Assembly (NCBI RefSeq): GCF_009711095.1
Contig: NZ_WMJZ01000022.1
Span: forward strand, 16,162 to 80,161
DNA length: 64,000 nt
From: Intestinirhabdus alba
Lineage (GTDB): Bacteria > Pseudomonadota > Gammaproteobacteria > Enterobacterales > Enterobacteriaceae
Direction of reading: 5' to 3'
Shown: piece by piece, positions 38,989 to 49,677 of the stretch
Layout: each line of letters starts with the position of its first letter
Position numbering within the stretch: position 1 is the stretch's first letter
Notes under the pieces: model-generated
The model's input: the letters and a program-made list of their open reading frames with translations, nothing else
Database searches by the model: none
Told to the model about the DNA's origin: nothing
Translations under genes and position numbers: made by a program

Positions 38989-39738
38989 TTAGTGAATTAA
39001 CATGCCGCCGTTGACGTCCAGGGTGATGCCGGTGGAGTAAGAAGAGAGATCGCTACCGAGGAACAGCGCGGCCCGGGCGATATCAACGGCGTCGCCGAGA
39101 CGGTTCATCGGGATACCGGCGAGAATGCCGGCCGTCATCTCATCGGTCAGCTTACCGGCGGTGATATCGGTCTGAATCAGCCCCGGCGTGATGCAGTTGA
39201 CGCGCACGTTATCCGGCCCCAGTTCGCGGGCCATCGCCCGTGCCAGCCCCAGCACGCCGGCCTTTGCCGCGCTGTAGTGCGGGCCGCCGAAAATGCCGCC
39301 GCCGCGCTGGGCGGACACCGAAGAGATGCAGACGATGCTGCCGGATTTTTGCGCCCGCATCGTCGGGATCACCGCCTGCGACATCAGCAGCGTGCCGCGC
39401 AGGCTGACGTCCAGCACCGCGTCGTAATTTTCACGCCTAATGTCCATCAGCTTCAGCGGCTGGGTGATACCGGCGTTATTCACCAGCACGTCCACCCGAC
39501 CATATTTCGCCATAACCTGCCCGATCGCCGCCTGCACCTGGGCCTCGTCGGCGACGTTTGCCGCCAGGCCCAGATGCCCCTCCCCCAGCGATCGGGCCGC
39601 CGAGATGCTGGCCGCCTCGTTAAGATCGATAATGACCACCTTTGCGCCATTTTCAGCAAAGAGTTTTGCCGTCGCAAAACCTAAACCGCGTGCGGAAGCC
39701 GCGCCGGTAATAATGGCGACTTTATCTTTTAATAACAT
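38989..39738 (-). CDS. Short-chain dehydrogenase/reductase (FabG-like)
   Basis: 249-residue classical SDR. The NAD(P) motif is TGAASARGLGFATAKLF, and the structural NNAG is in VLVNNAGITQP. The catalytic Ser-Tyr-Lys is in ISSVSAQRGG and YSAAKAGVLGLARAMA, and the C-terminal TGITLDVNGGM is typical. The sequence after the glycine motif (VVIIDLNEA, with Asp) favours NAD+, consistent with oxidation. In this operon it probably oxidises a polyol or sugar to the ketose used by the split transketolase. Substrate unknown. Confidence 0.9.
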   Translation of the reverse strand: MLLKDKVAIITGAASARGLGFATAKLFAENGAKVVIIDLNEAASISAARSLGEGHLGLAANVADEAQVQAAIGQVMAKYGRVDVLVNNAGITQPLKLMDIRRENYDAVLDVSLRGTLLMSQAVIPTMRAQKSGSIVCISSVSAQRGGGIFGGPHYSAAKAGVLGLARAMARELGPDNVRVNCITPGLIQTDITAGKLTDEMTAGILAGIPMNRLGDAVDIARAALFLGSDLSSYSTGITLDVNGGMLIH

Positions 39739-39788
39739 AGTATGACTCCATGACCTCAGGTCATTTAAATGAACAAAATGAATACCCG

Positions 39789-41117
39789 TTAGCGTGGCTC
39801 ATCCAGAAAAAGAATCACCACTAAACCTATTGCTGCGCAAATACCGAAATACATAAACACGGAATTAAAGCTGTGGGTACTGTCAAGTAAAAAGCCCGCC
39901 ACCATCGGGGAAACAAATCCGCCTAAGTTGCCGCCGCTATTAATAATTGAAGAGGCCACCGGGTAGGTTTTTACGTCGGAGACCGCCATGCCGTAGGCGG
40001 TAAATGCGGGCCAGCCAATATTCAGGCACAGCCCCACCATAAACAATCCGATGCACACCGCCGGGGTGCTGGCCGGGATATTTAACATGATGAGCATCAT
40101 CATTACCGTCGATATTGCGGTAAAAATCATCGTCGGTTTCCGGCGGCGGCCCAGTAATTTATCGGAAATATATCCCCCGCCGATCGCCCCGACGAAACCG
40201 CCGATGCACGGCATACTGGCAACCAGCCCCATGCTTATAAAGTCAAAGCCTTTTTCCTTTACCAGATAGAGCGGTATCCAGGTTAACAAGCCGTACAGCA
40301 CGCTCACCATCATAAAATAGGCCAGGCAGTCGCCAAGGATATTTTTAGAGGTAAACAGCCCTTTTGCCGTATCGATTGGCGCTAATTTCCGCACCCGAAT
40401 GAGCTTATCCAGCCAGGTAAACTTATCGGTGATTAAAATATTTTCCCGCGTCGTCTGCCGGTCGCTCTGCCCGGCGTTAATCTCCTCCAGTTCGCTTTGC
40501 GAAACAAAGCGGCTTTCTGCGGGCGCGGATTTAACCAGCATATACCAGGCGACCGCTGCGACAATGCCGGGAATGGCAAAAGAGTAGAAGACCCAGCGCC
40601 AGCCCCAGGTCACCGCAATCCACACCGCCAGTGGCGGAACAATAATCGGGGCAAACATGGTTGCGGCGATATAAACCCCCGTCGCCGTCGCCTTTTCTTT
40701 CGGCGGAAACCAGTTGTTTATGGTCGAGGCCAGCCCCACCGGACACGGCCCCTCGCTGAGCCCCAGCCCCAGGCGCACCAGCTTTAAGCCGAATACGGAA
40801 CTTACCGTTCCCATCAGCCAGGTAAAGGCTGAAAAACCAAATATTGAGAGAGAAACCACCCCTCGCGTGCCGCGCCTGGCAATGAAAAAGCCCGCCGGGA
40901 TCTGGCTTACGGCATAGCCCAGAAAAAACATGCTGGCAATCGCCCCGGCTTCGAAATTATTAATCCGGAACTCATCGATAATAAAAGGCAATACCGCCCC
41001 AATATTCGTTCGATCGGCATAATTTATGGCGTAGACCAGGAAAATCATCGTTAAAACAACAAACCGATATTTTGTTTTCCTGACGTCGGTACAGACTACG
41101 GCATCTATACGTGACAT
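39789..41117 (-). CDS. MFS transporter, ACS family
   Basis: 442-residue inner-membrane carrier with 12 hydrophobic segments. The signature LVYAINYADRTNIGAVLPFI and the loop GLSEGPCPVGLASTINNWFPPKEKATATGVY place it in the anion:cation symporter family with galactarate, glucarate and hexuronate carriers. It is the first gene of the operon with the SDR and transketolase subunits, 50 bases before the SDR. It likely imports the starting substrate unphosphorylated, consistent with the lack of any kinase or PTS gene in the cluster. Divergent from a LysR regulator across 630 bases. Confidence 0.9.
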   Translation of the reverse strand: MSRIDAVVCTDVRKTKYRFVVLTMIFLVYAINYADRTNIGAVLPFIIDEFRINNFEAGAIASMFFLGYAVSQIPAGFFIARRGTRGVVSLSIFGFSAFTWLMGTVSSVFGLKLVRLGLGLSEGPCPVGLASTINNWFPPKEKATATGVYIAATMFAPIIVPPLAVWIAVTWGWRWVFYSFAIPGIVAAVAWYMLVKSAPAESRFVSQSELEEINAGQSDRQTTRENILITDKFTWLDKLIRVRKLAPIDTAKGLFTSKNILGDCLAYFMMVSVLYGLLTWIPLYLVKEKGFDFISMGLVASMPCIGGFVGAIGGGYISDKLLGRRRKPTMIFTAISTVMMMLIMLNIPASTPAVCIGLFMVGLCLNIGWPAFTAYGMAVSDVKTYPVASSIINSGGNLGGFVSPMVAGFLLDSTHSFNSVFMYFGICAAIGLVVILFLDEPR

Positions 41118-41747
41118 AGGGTATCCTCTTTATAAATTCATCATGATTTCAGGCTGCACGTCCGCTGGCTTTTTCCGGTTACTGTGTTAACCGAGCCTCA
41201 GAATTTCCCCTCGTTATCGCTTTGCCCGACCTCTCTGGCCAATTCTGTTGGTGTCAGCTCAGGCGGCGCGCAACAACGCCCGCAGCGTTTTTTCATATCT
41301 CCCCTAAATAATTCTGGCGGCATGATGGCCGCTTTCGGTAAGGGATGAGATTTTTCTTATTTCATCAACGGGAGCGTAGCCAGCACTTATAAAGCATGGG
41401 GCGTAACCGGCATACCCCTAATTAATTAGAAGCAGGCATGGTTTCGTATGCATTACGCTGTTCTTCCTCCCCTCGCTCTGCAATATAACAACCGCTGAAA
41501 TTGGCGATATGCAAATTAGCTCAATTACGCCTGAGAAAAATTAACTTCGTGACTTCATTCAAATTATTACCGCCGGGCATCCCGATTATTTTCACCGCAA
41601 AATGAGAGACGCATCACGAAATATGCCGCTGTTTAGCCGACAGGTATGCTAAAATTTATTAATATATTAATCAGATAACCTTTTAAATAATATCTTAATT
41701 ATCGCTCACCTTCCCGTCTCAAATTATTTTGTCAGCAGGAAAGCGCT
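41118..41747. other. Divergent spacer between MFS and LysR genes
   Basis: 630 bases, unusually long for a divergent promoter region and AT-rich at the LysR side (e.g. 41650-41705). It contains a degenerate ERIC-like repeat (41300-41418). I see no reading frame. A LysR binding site (T-N11-A) cannot be singled out because many chance matches occur in AT-rich DNA. Confidence 0.5.
41300..41418. repeat. Degenerate ERIC-like element
   Basis: The left end CCCCTAAATAATTC matches the terminal segment of the other two elements. The interior TTTCATCAACGGGAGCGTAGCCAGC parallels ATTCATCCCCGGGAGCATAGCGA of the glnH-glnP copy. The right end is decayed (CCGGCATACCCC). Probably a remnant of the same family. 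Confidence 0.5.
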
Positions 41748-42671
41748 ATGATTCACTCCAGGCCTAATACTATTCTCCCGGTCCCCTCGCTGCGTAACGT
41801 GCAGGCTTTTATTGAGGTAGCCGACACCGGCAGCCTCAATCTGGCCGCGAATAAACTGAATATCACGGCGTCGGCCGTCAGCCACCAGATCGCCAGCCTG
41901 GAAAACTATTTGGGCAAAAAGCTCTTTTCCCGCAGCGGGAAAGGCGTACAGCTTACGGCCATTGGCGAACGCTATCTCAGGGAGGTCTCCGGGGCCTTAA
42001 ATACCATTGGCCAGGCGACAGAGCAGGTGATTCATGATATTCATCAGGACGATTTACGCATCCATTCGGCCCCCAGCTTCGGCCTGCTGTGGCTGATGCC
42101 GAGGCTTCACCGGTTTCGTCAGGCCTCGCCGGAGCTGAAAATCAGCCTGACCTGCTCCTACGAAAGCATTCAGTTTTCCCGCGATAACATTGACATCGAC
42201 ATTCGCCACGGCCTTTCGCAGTGGCCGACCCTGCTGGTCAAGACGATAAAAAATGAAAAGATGCTGCCCTGGCGCGCCGCCGCCGGCCCGGAGTCTCAGC
42301 CCATCCGCACCATCGGGGATCTGCTCTCCTGCGATCTGATCCACTCCGACAGTACTTTAATCAACTGGAATAACTGGTTTTCCTGGCACAAAGTTAAAGG
42401 CTGGAATAAAAACTTTGTTTTTAATTTTGACCGCTCCTATATGAGTATCGAAGCCGCCAGGATGGGGATGGGAATTATTCTGGAGAGTAATCTGCTCACC
42501 GGCGAAAGCGTCCGCCGCCGCCACCTGGTTCCGGTGTTCAGCCACGACGTCAGTATGCCGGTCGCCGCCCACCACTTTGTTCTGCCCCACGCTGGCGAAC
42601 AAAAAGAGAAAGTGAAGCGGTTTTTTAACTGGGTCAGGGAAGAACTTAACGCCGAGGGCTTTTATCTGTAA
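41748..42671 (+). CDS. LysR-family regulator (GcvA/AmpR-like subgroup)
   Basis: 307-residue LysR-type regulator. The N-terminal winged helix is at ~13-75 (PSLRNVQAFIEVADTGSLNLAANKLNITASAVSHQIASLE). The effector domain follows at ~95-300 with the GcvA-type segment IDIDIRHGLSQWPTLLVK and SYMSIEAARMGMGIILESNLL. It is divergent from the MFS-SDR-transketolase operon and is therefore its probable activator. It is followed after 72 bases by cecR on the same strand, whose own palindrome lies in between. Ligand unknown; probably the imported compound or its keto product. Confidence 0.9.
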   Translation: MIHSRPNTILPVPSLRNVQAFIEVADTGSLNLAANKLNITASAVSHQIASLENYLGKKLFSRSGKGVQLTAIGERYLREVSGALNTIGQATEQVIHDIHQDDLRIHSAPSFGLLWLMPRLHRFRQASPELKISLTCSYESIQFSRDNIDIDIRHGLSQWPTLLVKTIKNEKMLPWRAAAGPESQPIRTIGDLLSCDLIHSDSTLINWNNWFSWHKVKGWNKNFVFNFDRSYMSIEAARMGMGIILESNLLTGESVRRRHLVPVFSHDVSMPVAAHHFVLPHAGEQKEKVKRFFNWVREELNAEGFYL

Positions 42672-42708
42672 CGCGCCCGCTGGACAAGCGGACGGACAGC
42701 CCCTAATC

Positions 42709-42728
42709 TTAATCAATCGATTGATTAA
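42709..42728. promoter_or_regulatory. CecR operator upstream of cecR-ybhGFSR
   Basis: Perfect 20-base palindrome TTAATCAATCGATTGATTAA, 15 bases before the cecR start. Position and perfect dyad fit the operator of the TetR-type autorepressor CecR. No second copy is seen at the rhlE promoter. Confidence 0.8.
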
Positions 42729-42743
42729 CTTTCCAGTCACGTT

Positions 42744-43421
42744 ATGAGCGCTCCCGGCACCACCACCCGCGGCGAACAGGCGAAGCAGCAGCTGATCGCC
42801 TCGGCGCTGGCGCAGTTCGGTGAATATGGCCTCCATGCCACCACCCGCGACATCGCCGCCCGGGCGGGGCAGAACATTGCCGCCATTACCTACTACTTTG
42901 GTTCTAAAGAGGCCCTTTATCTCGCCTGCGCCCGCTGGATAGCCGACTTCATCAGCGAGCGCTTTCGCCCCTACGCCGAGGAGGCAGAGCGGCTGCTGGC
43001 CGGGCCGGTCGCGGATCGGGCCGCCATCCGCGCGCTTATCGTGCGCGCCTGCCGGCACATCATCACCCTGCTCACCCAGGACGACACCGTCAATCTGAGC
43101 AAGTTTATCTCACGCGAGCAGCTCTCCCCCACCGCGGCGTACCGGCTGGTACATGACCAGGTGATCGATCCTCTGCACCGCCACCTGACGCGACTGATCG
43201 CCGCCTGTACCGGCGGCGATCCCGACGATACCCGCACCATCCTGCATACCCATGCGCTGTTGGGGGAGGTGTTGGCTTTTCGCCTCTGTAAAGAGACGAT
43301 TCTGTTACGCACGGGCTGGCCGCGCTTTGATGAGGAGAAGCGCGACCTCATTGCCCAAATCGTCACCGAACATATTGATTTTATTCTGCAAGGCTTATCG
43401 CAAAGGAGTCCGGAGAAATGA
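42744..43421 (+). CDS. cecR: TetR-family regulator CecR (YbiH)
   Basis: 225-residue TetR regulator (E. coli 223). The N-terminal helix-turn-helix is [37 protein letters not shown]. The C-terminal ligand domain carries the CecR-type helices ([22 protein letters not shown]). In E. coli CecR represses its own operon with ybhG, ybhF, ybhS and ybhR, and also rhlE, affecting sensitivity to cefoperazone and chloramphenicol. Its stop overlaps the ybhG start by four bases. Confidence 0.94.
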   Translation: MSAPGTTTRGEQAKQQLIASALAQFGEYGLHATTRDIAARAGQNIAAITYYFGSKEALYLACARWIADFISERFRPYAEEAERLLAGPVADRAAIRALIVRACRHIITLLTQDDTVNLSKFISREQLSPTAAYRLVHDQVIDPLHRHLTRLIAACTGGDPDDTRTILHTHALLGEVLAFRLCKETILLRTGWPRFDEEKRDLIAQIVTEHIDFILQGLSQRSPEK

Positions 43422-44413
43422 AAAAACCTGTCGTTATCGCGCTGGTCATCGCGGCGCTCGTGGCCGCTATCGCCGGCGGTGCCTGGTGGTATCAAAGTCG
43501 GCAGGACGACGGGCTGACGCTCTACGGCAACGTGGATATCCGCACCGTGAGCCTAAGCTTTCGCGTCGGCGGCAGGCTGGCGTCGCTGGCGGTGGACGAA
43601 GGCGATGCCATCCGGGCCGGGCAGACGCTGGGCGAGCTTGACAAAGCGCCTCTGGAAAACGCGCTGCTGCAGGCGAAGGCGGGCGTTTCGGTGGCCCAGG
43701 CCCAGTACGACCTGATGCTGGCCGGCTATCGTACGGAGGAGATAGCCCAGGCCAACGCCGCCGTGAAGCAGGCGCAGGCGGCCTTTGACTATGCGCAGAA
43801 CTTCTACAACCGCCAGCAGGGGCTGTGGAAAAGCCGCACCGTTTCCGCCAACGATCTGGAAAACGCCCGCTCCTCCCGCGACCAGGCTCAGGCGACGCTG
43901 AAGTCCGCCCGCGACAGACTGAGCCAGTATCGCGCCGGCAACCGCCAGCAGGATATCGCCCAGGCGAAGGCCAGCCTCGAACAGGCCCAGGCCCAGCTGG
44001 CCCAGGCGCAGCTCAATCTTCAGGACGCCACCCTTGTGGCCCCGTCCGACGGTATGCTGTTAACCCGCGCGGTGGAGCCGGGCAGTATGCTTAACGCCGG
44101 CAGCCCGGTGCTGACGCTGTCGCTGACCCGCCCGGTGTGGGTGCGGGCCTACGTGGACGAGCGCAATCTCGGCCAGGCGCAGCCGGGGCGCGAAGTTCTG
44201 CTCTATACCGACGGACGTCCGGAGCGGCCGTATCATGGAAAAATCGGCTTTGTATCGCCCAGCGCTGAATTTACGCCGAAAACCGTGGAGACCACCGATC
44301 TGCGTACCGATCTGGTTTACCGCCTGCGCATCGTGGTGACCGACGCCGACGACGCCCTGCGCCAGGGAATGCCGGTCACGCTGCGGTTCAGCCGCGAGGC
44401 CGGGCATGAGTGA
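43418..44413 (+). CDS. ybhG: HlyD-type membrane fusion protein YbhG
   Basis: 331-residue periplasmic adaptor (E. coli 332), anchored by an N-terminal helix ([20 protein letters not shown]). A lipoyl-like beta region at ~38-70 ([22 protein letters not shown]) flanks a long coiled-coil hairpin at ~85-205 rich in AQAQ repeats ([16 protein letters not shown]). A beta-barrel domain follows. It links the YbhFSR ABC exporter to an outer-membrane channel, presumably TolC. It overlaps cecR by 4 bases and ybhF by 8 bases. Confidence 0.94.
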   Translation: MKKPVVIALVIAALVAAIAGGAWWYQSRQDDGLTLYGNVDIRTVSLSFRVGGRLASLAVDEGDAIRAGQTLGELDKAPLENALLQAKAGVSVAQAQYDLMLAGYRTEEIAQANAAVKQAQAAFDYAQNFYNRQQGLWKSRTVSANDLENARSSRDQAQATLKSARDRLSQYRAGNRQQDIAQAKASLEQAQAQLAQAQLNLQDATLVAPSDGMLLTRAVEPGSMLNAGSPVLTLSLTRPVWVRAYVDERNLGQAQPGREVLLYTDGRPERPYHGKIGFVSPSAEFTPKTVETTDLRTDLVYRLRIVVTDADDALRQGMPVTLRFSREAGHE

Positions 44414-46142
44414 CGCCGTCATTACGCTGAATGGATTGACTAAGCGCTTCGCGGGAATGGACAAACCGGCGGTCGCTCCCCTCGACTGCACCATTCATGC
44501 CGGCTACGTCACCGGGCTGGTGGGGCCGGACGGCGCGGGAAAAACCACCCTGATGCGCATGCTGGCGGGGCTGTTGAAGCCGGACAACGGCAGCGCCGCG
44601 GTGCTCGGCTTCGATCCGCTTAAAAACGACGGCGCGCTGCACGCGGTGCTGGGCTATATGCCGCAGAAGTTCGGCCTGTATGAAGATCTGACGGTGATGG
44701 AGAACCTCAGGCTGTACGCCGATCTGCGCAGCGTGACCGGCGAAGCGCGGGAGCAGATCTTCTCCCGCCTGCTGGCCTTCACCGCCCTTGGCCCCTTTAC
44801 CGGACGGCTGGCGGGAAAACTCTCCGGCGGCATGAAGCAAAAGCTGGGGCTGGCCTGCACCCTGGTGGGCGATCCGAAGGTGCTGCTGCTCGACGAGCCG
44901 GGCGTTGGCGTGGACCCTATCTCCCGGCGCGAGCTGTGGCAGATGGTGCACGAGCTGGCGGGCGACGGGATGCTGATCCTCTGGAGTACCTCTTACCTCG
45001 ACGAGGCGGAGCAGTGCCGCGACGTGCTGCTGCTTAACGAGGGCGAACTGCTCTACCAGGGCGAGCCGACCGCGCTGACCCGGACCATGGCCGGACGCAG
45101 CCTGCTGATAAACAGCCCCCGGGAGAATAACCGTCGCCTGCTGCAGCGGGCGCTGAAGCTGCCGCAGGTGAGCGACGGCATGATTCAGGGAAAATCGGTG
45201 CGCCTGATCCTCAAAAAATCGGCCAGCGCGGAGGCGATCCGCCAGGCGGAGGGGATGCCGGAGGTGAAGATAACACCCACCGCCCCGCGCTTTGAGGACG
45301 CCTTTATCGATCTGCTCGGCGGAGCCTCCGCCTCGGAATCACCGCTGGGCGCAATCCTGCATACCGTTGCGGGAACCCCCGGTGAAACCGTTATCGAGGC
45401 CCGCTCGCTGAGCAAGAAATTTGGCGATTTCGCCGCCACCGATAACGTCAATTTCACCGTTGGACGCGGCGAGATTTTCGGCCTGCTCGGCCCCAACGGC
45501 GCGGGAAAATCGACCACCTTTAAAATGATGTGCGGCCTGCTGACGCCAACCTCCGGCCAGGCGCTGGTGCTGGATATGGATCTGAAGGTCAGCTCCGGCA
45601 GGGCGCGCCAGCGCCTCGGCTATATGGCGCAGAAGTTCTCCCTGTACGGCAACCTGACGGTGGATCAGAATCTGCGCTTCTTCTCCGGCGTCTATGGCCT
45701 GCGCCGGCGGGCGCAGAATGAGAAAATAGCCCGCATGAGCGAGGCGTTTGGTCTGAAAAGCATCGCCTCCCAGGCCGCCGACGCGCTGCCGCTGGGCTTT
45801 AAGCAGCGGCTGGCGCTGGCCTGTTCGCTGATGCACGAGCCGGACATTCTGTTCCTTGACGAGCCTACCTCCGGGGTCGATCCCCTCACCCGCCGGGAGT
45901 TCTGGCTGCATATCAACAGCATGGTCGAAAAAGGGGTGACGGTGATGGTTACCACCCACTTTATGGACGAGGCGGAATACTGCGATCGCATCGGGCTGGT
46001 TTACCGCGGAAAGCTTATCGCCAGCGGCACCCCGGACGATTTAAAGGCGCAGGCCGCCGATGACGAGATGCCCGATCCGACCATGGAGCAGGCGTTTATC
46101 ACCCTGATTAACGACTGGGACAGGGAGCATAACCATGAGTAG
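44406..46142 (+). CDS. ybhF: ABC exporter dual ATPase YbhF
   Basis: 578-residue protein (E. coli 578) with two fused ATPase domains. Walker A motifs are GPDGAGKTT (~36) and GPNGAGKST (~364). Signatures are [15 protein letters not shown] and, in degenerate form, [16 protein letters not shown]. Walker B segments are [11 protein letters not shown] and [11 protein letters not shown]. The first P-loop has Asp in place of Asn, as in the E. coli protein. It energises YbhS/YbhR, reported in E. coli as an efflux pump for tetracycline and for Na+/Li+. Overlaps of 8 bases on both sides indicate tight coupling. Confidence 0.95.
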   Translation: MSDAVITLNGLTKRFAGMDKPAVAPLDCTIHAGYVTGLVGPDGAGKTTLMRMLAGLLKPDNGSAAVLGFDPLKNDGALHAVLGYMPQKFGLYEDLTVMENLRLYADLRSVTGEAREQIFSRLLAFTALGPFTGRLAGKLSGGMKQKLGLACTLVGDPKVLLLDEPGVGVDPISRRELWQMVHELAGDGMLILWSTSYLDEAEQCRDVLLLNEGELLYQGEPTALTRTMAGRSLLINSPRENNRRLLQRALKLPQVSDGMIQGKSVRLILKKSASAEAIRQAEGMPEVKITPTAPRFEDAFIDLLGGASASESPLGAILHTVAGTPGETVIEARSLSKKFGDFAATDNVNFTVGRGEIFGLLGPNGAGKSTTFKMMCGLLTPTSGQALVLDMDLKVSSGRARQRLGYMAQKFSLYGNLTVDQNLRFFSGVYGLRRRAQNEKIARMSEAFGLKSIASQAADALPLGFKQRLALACSLMHEPDILFLDEPTSGVDPLTRREFWLHINSMVEKGVTVMVTTHFMDEAEYCDRIGLVYRGKLIASGTPDDLKAQAADDEMPDPTMEQAFITLINDWDREHNHE

Positions 46143-47268
46143 CCGCCTCCTCTCCTGGCGTCGCGTGCGCGCCCTGTGCGTCAAAGAGACCCGGCAGATC
46201 GTCCGCGACCCCAGCAGTTGGCTGATTGCGGTGGCCATTCCGCTGCTGCTGCTGTTTATCTTCGGCTACGGCATCAACCTCGACTCCAGCAGGCTGCGGC
46301 TGGGTATTCTGCTGGAGCAGCAGAGCGAGGAGGCGCTGGACTTTACCCGCGCCATGACCGGTTCGCCGTACATTGAGGCCACGGTCAGCGACAACCGCCA
46401 CGCGCTGATTGAGATGATGCAGGCCGGGCGCATTCGCGGGCTGGTGACTATCCCGGCAGATTTCGCCCGCCGGATGGCCCGCGCCGACGCCAGCGCGCCG
46501 GTGCAGGTGATTACCGACGGCAGCGAGCCGAACACCGCCAACTTCGCCCAGGGCTACGTGGAGGGCGTCTGGCAGATCTGGCAGATGCAGCGGGCGCAGG
46601 ATCGCGGCGAAGCTTTTACTCCGCTTATCGACGTGCAGACCCGCTACTGGTTTAACCCGGCGGCCGTCAGCCGACACTTTATTATTCCCGGCGCGGTAAC
46701 CATCATTATGACGGTAATCGGTGCCATCCTCACCTCGCTGGTGGTGGCCCGCGAGTGGGAGCGTGGCACGATGGAGGCGCTGCTCTCCACCGAGGTCACC
46801 CGCCTGGAGCTGCTGCTCTGCAAGCTTATCCCCTACTACTTTCTCGGCATGGTGGCGATGCTGCTGTGTATGCTGGTGTCGGTTTTTATTCTCGGGGTGC
46901 CTTATCGCGGATCGCTGACGATCCTGTTTTTGATTACCAGCCTCTTTTTACTGAGCACGCTCGGCATGGGGCTACTGATTTCGACCATCACCCGCAACCA
47001 GTTCAACGCCGCCCAGGTGGCGCTGAACGCCGCCTTTCTGCCGTCGATTATGCTGTCAGGGTTTATCTTCCAGATCGACAGTATGCCCGCGGCGATCCGC
47101 GCGGTGACCTATGTTATTCCGGCGCGCTACTTTGTCAGCACCCTGCAAAGCCTGTTTCTGGCGGGCAATATTCCGCTGGTGCTGGCCATCAACGTGCTGT
47201 TTTTAATCGCCTCGGCGGTAATGTTTATCGGCCTGACGTGGCTGAAAACCCGGCGTCGGCTGGATTAG
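46135..47268 (+). CDS. ybhS: ABC exporter permease YbhS
   Basis: 377-residue ABC-2 type permease (E. coli 377). One N-terminal helix ([19 protein letters not shown]) is followed by a large periplasmic domain (~50-175) and five C-terminal helices with the ABC-2 motif [21 protein letters not shown]. It forms the membrane channel with YbhR and is powered by YbhF. It overlaps ybhF by 8 bases and precedes ybhR by 10 bases. Confidence 0.95.
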   Translation: MSSRLLSWRRVRALCVKETRQIVRDPSSWLIAVAIPLLLLFIFGYGINLDSSRLRLGILLEQQSEEALDFTRAMTGSPYIEATVSDNRHALIEMMQAGRIRGLVTIPADFARRMARADASAPVQVITDGSEPNTANFAQGYVEGVWQIWQMQRAQDRGEAFTPLIDVQTRYWFNPAAVSRHFIIPGAVTIIMTVIGAILTSLVVAREWERGTMEALLSTEVTRLELLLCKLIPYYFLGMVAMLLCMLVSVFILGVPYRGSLTILFLITSLFLLSTLGMGLLISTITRNQFNAAQVALNAAFLPSIMLSGFIFQIDSMPAAIRAVTYVIPARYFVSTLQSLFLAGNIPLVLAINVLFLIASAVMFIGLTWLKTRRRLD

Positions 47269-47278
47269 GGAGACGAAC

Positions 47279-48385
47279 ATGTTTTATCGCCTGTGGACGT
47301 TAATTCGCAAAGAGCTGCAGTCGCTGCTGCGGGAGCCGCAGACCCGCGCCATCCTGATTCTGCCGGTGCTGATTCAGGTGCTGCTGTTTCCCTTCGCCGC
47401 GACGCTGGAGGTGACCAACGCCACCATCGCCATCTATAACGAAGACAACGGCAGGCACGCGGTGGAGCTGACCCAGCGCTTCGCCCGCGCCAAAGCCTTT
47501 ACCCATATTCTGCTGCTGAAAAGCCCCCAAGAGATCCGCCCAACCATCGACGCCCAGAAAGCGCTGCTGCTGGTGCGCTTCCCGGCCGACTTTTCCCGTA
47601 ACCTGGACCGCCTTCAGCCCGCGCCGATGCAGCTGATCCTCGACGGACGCAACTCCAACAGCGCACAGATCGCCGCCAACTACCTGCAGCAGATGGTCAG
47701 AACGTATCAGCAGGAGCTGACGGAGGGCAGACCGAAGCCCAACAACAGCGAGCTGGTGGTGCGCAACTGGTATAACCCGAACCTCGACTATAAGTGGTTC
47801 GTGGTGCCGTCGCTGATCGCCATGATCGCCACCGTCGGCGTGATGATCGTCACCTCGCTGTCGGTAGCCCGCGAGCGCGAACAGGGGACGCTGGATCAGC
47901 TGCTGGTTTCGCCGCTGACCACCTGGCAGATCTTCGTCGGCAAAGCGGTGCCCGCGCTGATCGTCGCCATCTTTCAGGCGACCGTGGTGCTGGCGATCGG
48001 CATTCTGGCCTACCGAATCCCCTTTGCCGGATCGCTGGCGCTGTTTTACTTCACAATGACCGTCTACGGGCTGTCGCTGGTGGGATTCGGGCTGCTGATC
48101 TCCTCGCTGTGCGCGACCCAGCAGCAGGCGTTTATCGGGGTGTTTGTCTTTATGATGCCGGCGATCCTGCTCTCCGGCTACGTTTCGCCGGTGGAGAATA
48201 TGCCGGTGTGGCTGCAGAACCTGACGTGGATTAACCCCATCCGCCACTTTACCGATATTACCAAGCAGATCTACTTAAAGGATGCGGATTTTAACATCGT
48301 CTGGGGGAGCCTGTGGCCGCTGCTGGTGATTGCGGCCACAACCGGCTCAGCGGCGTATGCGATGTTTAGACGTAAAATGGTCTAG
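47279..48385 (+). CDS. ybhR: ABC exporter permease YbhR
   Basis: 368-residue ABC-2 permease paralogous to YbhS (E. coli 368). N-terminal helix [20 protein letters not shown], periplasmic domain ~45-170, then helices with the conserved [27 protein letters not shown] segment. It is the last gene of the cecR-ybhGFSR operon. The 3' end overlaps the convergent ybhQ by 39 bases, so transcription of the two may interfere. Confidence 0.95.
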   Translation: MFYRLWTLIRKELQSLLREPQTRAILILPVLIQVLLFPFAATLEVTNATIAIYNEDNGRHAVELTQRFARAKAFTHILLLKSPQEIRPTIDAQKALLLVRFPADFSRNLDRLQPAPMQLILDGRNSNSAQIAANYLQQMVRTYQQELTEGRPKPNNSELVVRNWYNPNLDYKWFVVPSLIAMIATVGVMIVTSLSVAREREQGTLDQLLVSPLTTWQIFVGKAVPALIVAIFQATVVLAIGILAYRIPFAGSLALFYFTMTVYGLSLVGFGLLISSLCATQQQAFIGVFVFMMPAILLSGYVSPVENMPVWLQNLTWINPIRHFTDITKQIYLKDADFNIVWGSLWPLLVIAATTGSAAYAMFRRKMV

Positions 48386-48757
48386 CTTTTTATCTTTCGC
48401 CAGCAGCGACACGACCGCGGGTCCGGCAAGGATTGCCAGCCCTGCCAGCGCCAGCAGAACGTTGCTGTGCAGCACTCTTGAAAGCAGCCACAGCGCAATC
48501 AGCGCCGCGCCAAAATACCAGGTGGTGGTTAGCTCCTCCAGTACGTCGGCGACGTCGCGCCAGCGCTGTTGATGGTGGCGCTGCAGCGCCAGCATCAGCA
48601 GAACTGTCACGCCGTACAGCACGCACAGGCCCAGACCAACGTGCACCAGCGTGCCGCTCATCCAGCCCATGACCAGCAGCGCCACTACCAGCAGGTGCAA
48701 CACAATCTGCCAGCAACTGAGACCAGTCGTGACACGAATCCGTTGTTGCCATCTCAT
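48347..48757 (-). CDS. ybhQ: Inner membrane protein YbhQ
   Basis: 136-residue protein (E. coli 136) with four hydrophobic helices: two N-terminal ([33 protein letters not shown]) and two C-terminal ([36 protein letters not shown]), separated by a His/Gln-rich loop. Function unknown. It is convergent with ybhR, overlapping by 39 bases, and divergent from ybhP. Confidence 0.9.
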   Translation of the reverse strand: MRWQQRIRVTTGLSCWQIVLHLLVVALLVMGWMSGTLVHVGLGLCVLYGVTVLLMLALQRHHQQRWRDVADVLEELTTTWYFGAALIALWLLSRVLHSNVLLALAGLAILAGPAVVSLLAKDKKLDHFTSKHRIRR

Positions 48758-48915
48758 GGCTTTTCTCCTGAGGTTTCTTTATCTGAATTATTCAGAGTAC
48801 CGAACTTTACGGAAAATTCCGTAACAACGCATCTTTTTGTGACGACGACTACACTATTTATAGCCAAAACCCTTCGCACCAGGGCTACAGGTGGAGAGTG
48901 CGCGACAGGAGAATT

Positions 48916-49677
48916 ATGACCGGACCAACGCAGCCGTTTTCATTTAAAGTGCTGACAATTAACACACACAAGGGCTTTACCGCTTTCAACAGGCGCTTCA
49001 TCCTGCCGGAGCTACGCGACGCTGTCAGAACCGTCGGTGCGGATATTGTCTGTCTGCAGGAGGTGCTGGGTGCCCATGAGGTTCACCCCCTGCACGTCGA
49101 AAACTGGCCGGACACTACCCACTACGAATTTCTGGCGGACACCATGTGGAGCGATTACGCCTACGGGCGCAACGCCGTCTACCCGGAAGGGCATCACGGT
49201 AACGCGGTGCTGTCGCGCTACCCCATTGCGCATTATGAAAACCGCGACGTCTCGGTCGCCGGCGGCGAAAAGCGCGGCCTGCTCTATTGCCGCATCGTGC
49301 CGCCGGCGCTGGGGGCGTCGATCCACGTCCTGTGCGTCCATCTCGGCCTGCGCGAAGCCCACCGCCAGGCGCAGCTTACGATGCTGGCCGACTGGGTGAA
49401 CGCCCTGCCCGTCGACGAGCCGGTGGTGGTGGCGGGCGACTTTAACGACTGGCGGCAAAAGGCCAGCCGCCCGCTGCGGGAGTCCGCGGGCCTTGAGGAG
49501 ATCTTCACCCGCGCACGCGGCCGCCCGGCGCGCACCTTTCCGGTTAGCCTGCCGCTGCTGCGCCTCGATCGTATTTACGTTAAGAACGCCAATGCCAGCT
49601 CGCCGACGGCGCTACCGCTGCGCGGCTGGCGGCATCTGTCCGACCATGCCCCCCTTAGCGCGGAGATCCATTTATGA
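48916..49677 (+). CDS. ybhP: Endonuclease/exonuclease/phosphatase family protein YbhP
   Basis: 253-residue cytosolic protein of the EEP superfamily (E. coli 253). Motifs include CLQEV (metal-binding Glu), [24 protein letters not shown] (His), AGDFNDWR (Asp/Asn) and the terminal SDHAPL (catalytic His). Substrate unknown; the adjacent cardiolipin synthase suggests a phospholipid or phosphodiester. ATG 48916 is preferred over an upstream in-frame ATG at 48898 because GACAGGAGAA is correctly placed and the length then equals the E. coli protein. It overlaps clsB by four bases. Confidence 0.93.
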   Translation: MTGPTQPFSFKVLTINTHKGFTAFNRRFILPELRDAVRTVGADIVCLQEVLGAHEVHPLHVENWPDTTHYEFLADTMWSDYAYGRNAVYPEGHHGNAVLSRYPIAHYENRDVSVAGGEKRGLLYCRIVPPALGASIHVLCVHLGLREAHRQAQLTMLADWVNALPVDEPVVVAGDFNDWRQKASRPLRESAGLEEIFTRARGRPARTFPVSLPLLRLDRIYVKNANASSPTALPLRGWRHLSDHAPLSAEIHL

